Assembly: GCA_964407165.1 (NCBI GenBank)
Contig: CAYOUJ010000059.1
Span: 1-13,504 of the forward strand
DNA: 13,504 nucleotides
DNA from: CAZPKH01 sp964407165
GTDB lineage: Bacteria; Bacteroidota; Bacteroidia; Bacteroidales; Muribaculaceae
Direction of reading: 5' to 3'
Shown here: in pieces, positions 11,491 to 13,504 of the stretch
Layout of the letters: each line of letters starts with the position of its first letter
How positions within the stretch are numbered: position 1 is the stretch's first letter
The notes under the pieces: generated by a model
The model's input: the letters and a program-made list of their open reading frames with translations, nothing else
Told to the model about the DNA's origin: nothing
The model's database searches: none
Position numbers and translations under genes: made by a program

Positions 11491-12807
11491 TTAGATGTTT
11501 AACGTGTTGAGGAGGGCGTAGATGGCCTGGAGGTATTCGATGCGGTGGGTGCGTGCGGCGATGCGGGCGTTCTTCTCCTCGTTGATGCGCAGGAGCAGCT
11601 GGGTGGGGTCGACCACACCCTCGCGAAGCTGTGCCTCGGATGCGCGGCGCACGCGCGCGCGCAGCTCTATGATTTCGTCGTCGTCGGCGGAGATTGCCTG
11701 CAGGCGCCGCAGGTCGTAGCGCTGTGTCTGCGCCTGCATGGAGGTGTTGAAGAGGAACACGTCGCGGGCCACGTCTATGCGCTCTCGCGAGGCGGCGATG
11801 ATGGCGTAGCGGCGACGGGAGGTGTAGAAGGGGGTGATATCCCACGTGGCGCTCACGCCGACGACGGCACTCAGCTGCGGCGTGCGGCTCATCATCGACT
11901 CCATGAAGTTGAGCCCGGGGTAGCCGTAGGAGCCTTGGGCGAAGGCGCCGATGCGCGGGCGCAGGGAGGCTTTCACCTCGTCGTCGCGCGCGTCGAGGGT
12001 GAGCTGTCGGGCCTCGAAGAGGCGCATCTCGGGCCGCGCCGAGGCGTCGTCGCTCTCGGGCACTATCACCTCCGGCGGCTCGACGACGCTGTAACCGGTG
12101 TCGACGCCCATGAAGATGGCGAGCACGGCGCGGTAGCTCTCTATCTGCACCCGCAGCGACTCCGCCTGCTGGCGCGTGCTTAGCAGCTCCGCAGCCACGG
12201 CGTCGGCATCGCTCTGCATGGCCGCCCCGCCAAGCACCAACGTGTTGACCTTGTCTAAGTTAGACTGTAGAACCTCGATGCTGAGGTTGACGGCGCCAAG
12301 CTGCTCCTCCATCAGCAGTATGCCGAAATAGAGCCCGTCGACGCGCTCGCGCAGCCGGTAAAGCTCGACGTCGTTGCTCGCGGCAGCCTCCCGGCTCTCG
12401 GCGCGTGTGATCTCGTCCTGCGCCTTTATGCGTCCGCCGTCGTAGATCATTTGGTTGACCTCGACCGTGGCCTTGTACTGTAGCTTCGACGTGCCCTTGA
12501 CATTGAGTCCGTTGGCATTGAGCATATCCTTGAGCACGTCGGGGTATGAGGCCACGGCTGTCTGCCACGTCGCCTGTGCGCCGACGGTGACGGAGGGGAG
12601 CCAAGCCTTGGCGGCGTTCTCGACGGTGTATTGCTCCGTCAGCGCTATCAACCCGTAGTCGCGCACCAGCGGGTAGTGCTCCTCGGCCAGATTTCTTGCC
12701 TCCTGCAAACTCAAAGCATTTGCGGTCAGGAAACGCCCATCAACACACATAATTAATAAAATTAGTGTAATTCGTAAAATTCGTGTAATTCGTGGTTTCG
12801 GTTTCAT
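11491..12807 (-). CDS. TolC-like outer membrane efflux protein
   Basis: A 438-residue outer membrane factor forming the exit duct of the exporter. After the signal sequence (about 1-31, probably cleaved near LTANA) come two OEP-type repeats of long helices and short strands: SLQEARNLAEEHYPLVRDYG, KAWLPSVTVGAQATW, EVNQMIYDGGRIKAQ in the first half, and SLRPRIGAFAQGSYGYPGL, SATWDITPF in the second. The start at 12807 is fixed by an ATGA overlap with the TetR gene stop. The coding of residues 5-19 (PRITRILRITLILLI) consists of a 9-nt DNA repeat that recurs in intergenic hairpins elsewhere in the window, so the hydrophobic signal core is repeat-derived. The next ATG (12750) would leave no usable signal peptide. 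Confidence 0.93.
   Translation of the reverse strand: MKPKPRITRILRITLILLIMCVDGRFLTANALSLQEARNLAEEHYPLVRDYGLIALTEQYTVENAAKAWLPSVTVGAQATWQTAVASYPDVLKDMLNANGLNVKGTSKLQYKATVEVNQMIYDGGRIKAQDEITRAESREAAASNDVELYRLRERVDGLYFGILLMEEQLGAVNLSIEVLQSNLDKVNTLVLGGAAMQSDADAVAAELLSTRQQAESLRVQIESYRAVLAIFMGVDTGYSVVEPPEVIVPESDDASARPEMRLFEARQLTLDARDDEVKASLRPRIGAFAQGSYGYPGLNFMESMMSRTPQLSAVVGVSATWDITPFYTSRRRYAIIAASRERIDVARDVFLFNTSMQAQTQRYDLRRLQAISADDDEIIELRARVRRASEAQLREGVVDPTQLLLRINEEKNARIAARTHRIEYLQAIYALLNTLNI
12761..12796 (-). repeat. Four 9-nt R3-type units encoding the TolC signal region
   Basis: On the plus strand the units are ATTAGTGTA, ATTCGTAAA, ATTCGTGTA and ATTCGTGGT. Nine bases are three codons, so the host protein shows an RIT-RIL-RIT-LIL periodicity. 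The unit resembles AATCCGTGA of the hairpins at 1015-1060 and 4079-4146. Confidence 0.8.
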
Positions 12808-13415
12808 GGGCGAAGGCGGCTTTTTAGCATTTCTACATTCTCCTCGCGGCGGCGGCGCAGAAACTCCTCGCGGTCGACCCCCGCCACGCGCTCGAGCATG
12901 GCGGCTGCCGCCACGGAGGTGACGTTAAGCGCCAACATGTCAAACAGCAGGTCGACAAACGGCACGTTGGCTATCAGCCCCTCGCGCACCTCCGCCTCAA
13001 ACTGCGGCCGCACGTCGGTGACAATGTGATTCAGAAACCCCTTGATCTTGTCAGTCCACATCACCATCGCCTCCGGGCGGCGGCTCACCTCGCGGAAGGC
13101 AAACATCGGCAGGTCGGGGTTCTTGACCAGCAGGTCGAAGTGGCGGCGCGTCACCTCCGTGAGCCGCTCGACCATCGACGGGGCATGATACGCAAACGCG
13201 GCGTCCATCTCCGTAGTGATGAGTGTGATTTTGTCCTCAAGAATGCGCGCAAACAGCGCCTCCTTGGTGCGGAAATAATAGTGGAGCATGGCGTGGGTCA
13301 CTCCGGCCGCCTGCGCGATGGCGGTCGTGCGCGCGCCCTCGAAGCCCTTGTCTATGAACTCCCGCTCTGCTGCGAGCAGAATAGCCAGCTCGTTGTTAAC
13401 CTCTTTGTTTGACAT
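12804..13415 (-). CDS. TetR/AcrR family repressor of the exporter operon
   Basis: A 203-residue one-component regulator. The N-terminal helix-turn-helix (about 10-56) has the family pattern: AEREFIDKGFEGARTTAIA, AQAAGVTHAMLHYYFRTKEALF. The C-terminal domain (about 60-203) is helical and binds an unknown ligand and the dimer partner. As first gene of the operon with an ATGA overlap to the TolC-like gene, it most likely represses its own operon and releases it when an exported compound is present. This matches YbhGFSR-type operons, which carry a TetR regulator (CecR). A dyad between its -7 box and start (13423-13436) is a candidate operator. Family assignment is firm; ligand unknown. Confidence 0.95.
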   Translation of the reverse strand: MSNKEVNNELAILLAAEREFIDKGFEGARTTAIAQAAGVTHAMLHYYFRTKEALFARILEDKITLITTEMDAAFAYHAPSMVERLTEVTRRHFDLLVKNPDLPMFAFREVSRRPEAMVMWTDKIKGFLNHIVTDVRPQFEAEVREGLIANVPFVDLLFDMLALNVTSVAAAAMLERVAGVDREEFLRRRREENVEMLKSRLRP

Positions 13416-13422
13416 AAATGTT

Positions 13423-13436
13423 TAACAGAATTGTTA
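13423..13436. promoter_or_regulatory. Candidate TetR operator
   Basis: The perfect dyad TAACA-GAAT-TGTTA lies between the -7 box and the TetR start, covering the predicted transcription start, where a bound dimer would block initiation. It is short for a TetR site, so the call is tentative. Confidence 0.45.
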
Positions 13437-13439
13437 GCG

Positions 13440-13472
13440 CAAAGATACGGCGTAACTATTCAGCGATTCAAG
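13440..13472 (-). promoter_or_regulatory. Promoter of the exporter operon
   Basis: On the minus strand, TATCTTTG (13447-13440) is a full match to the Bacteroidota -7 element. CTTG (13472-13469) stands at the -33 position with 21 bases between. The transcript would start about 20 bases before the TetR ATG and run through all six genes; no internal promoter is evident. Confidence 0.65.
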
Positions 13473-13504
13473 AGCTGCTATATAGGTTTGCAGACCAAGA
13501 ATGA

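Overview
The window looks like a chromosomal segment of a high-GC Bacteroidota, most likely a Bacteroidales (a Muribaculaceae-type gut commensal is my guess, low confidence). The support is TAnnTTTG -7 promoter boxes ahead of five genes, the lack of Shine-Dalgarno sequences, and Bacteroidales-like protein families. There are no RNA genes, transposases, CRISPR arrays or phage genes.

Layout, left to right. (1) The end of an SMR-family small multidrug/guanidinium-type exporter (1-318, cut by the window edge) overlaps by one base a NimA-like pyridoxamine-phosphate-oxidase-fold flavoprotein (318-824). (2) A 302-base gap holds a long imperfect palindrome and a terminator-like hairpin. (3) A periplasmic HtrA/Deg serine protease (1127-2713, minus) is divergent from an NlpC/P60 lipoprotein (2889-3776), which is followed by a DUF2007 small protein (3822-4049). 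(4) An AI-2E/PerM-family membrane protein (4157-5305, minus) is divergent from a CapA/PGA_cap-type lipoprotein (5602-6753). (5) A six-gene minus-strand operon fills 6822-13415: TetR regulator, TolC-like outer membrane protein, HlyD-like lipoprotein adaptor, a fused double ATPase and two ABC-2 permeases. Together these form a complete envelope-spanning tripartite ABC exporter of the YbhGFSR type with its own repressor. Gene overlaps (ATGA twice, 8 nt once) indicate translational coupling. The substrate cannot be read from the sequence.

The most unusual aspect is not a gene but a dense set of short repeat families. A GC-rich, imperfectly palindromic 29-nt element (R1) occurs in eight near-exact coding copies and one near-exact intergenic copy, plus diverged copies. 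Every near-exact coding copy is read in the same register: sense copies give AGREGAAPL(P), antisense copies give G(S/N)GAAPSRPA. It sits in predicted flexible places of four proteins, including the inter-domain linker of the ATPase and the periplasmic domains of both permeases. A second in-frame family (R2) decorates both linkers of the NlpC lipoprotein. A 9-nt periodic AT-rich family forms terminator-like hairpins between convergent genes and also encodes the signal-peptide region of the TolC homologue. Other families (TTACCCGATTA, CACGAAGAAAC...) sit in intercistronic gaps and leaders. Several stop codons lie inside such repeats. I see no evidence for a new enzymatic system; the repeat ecology is what merits attention.
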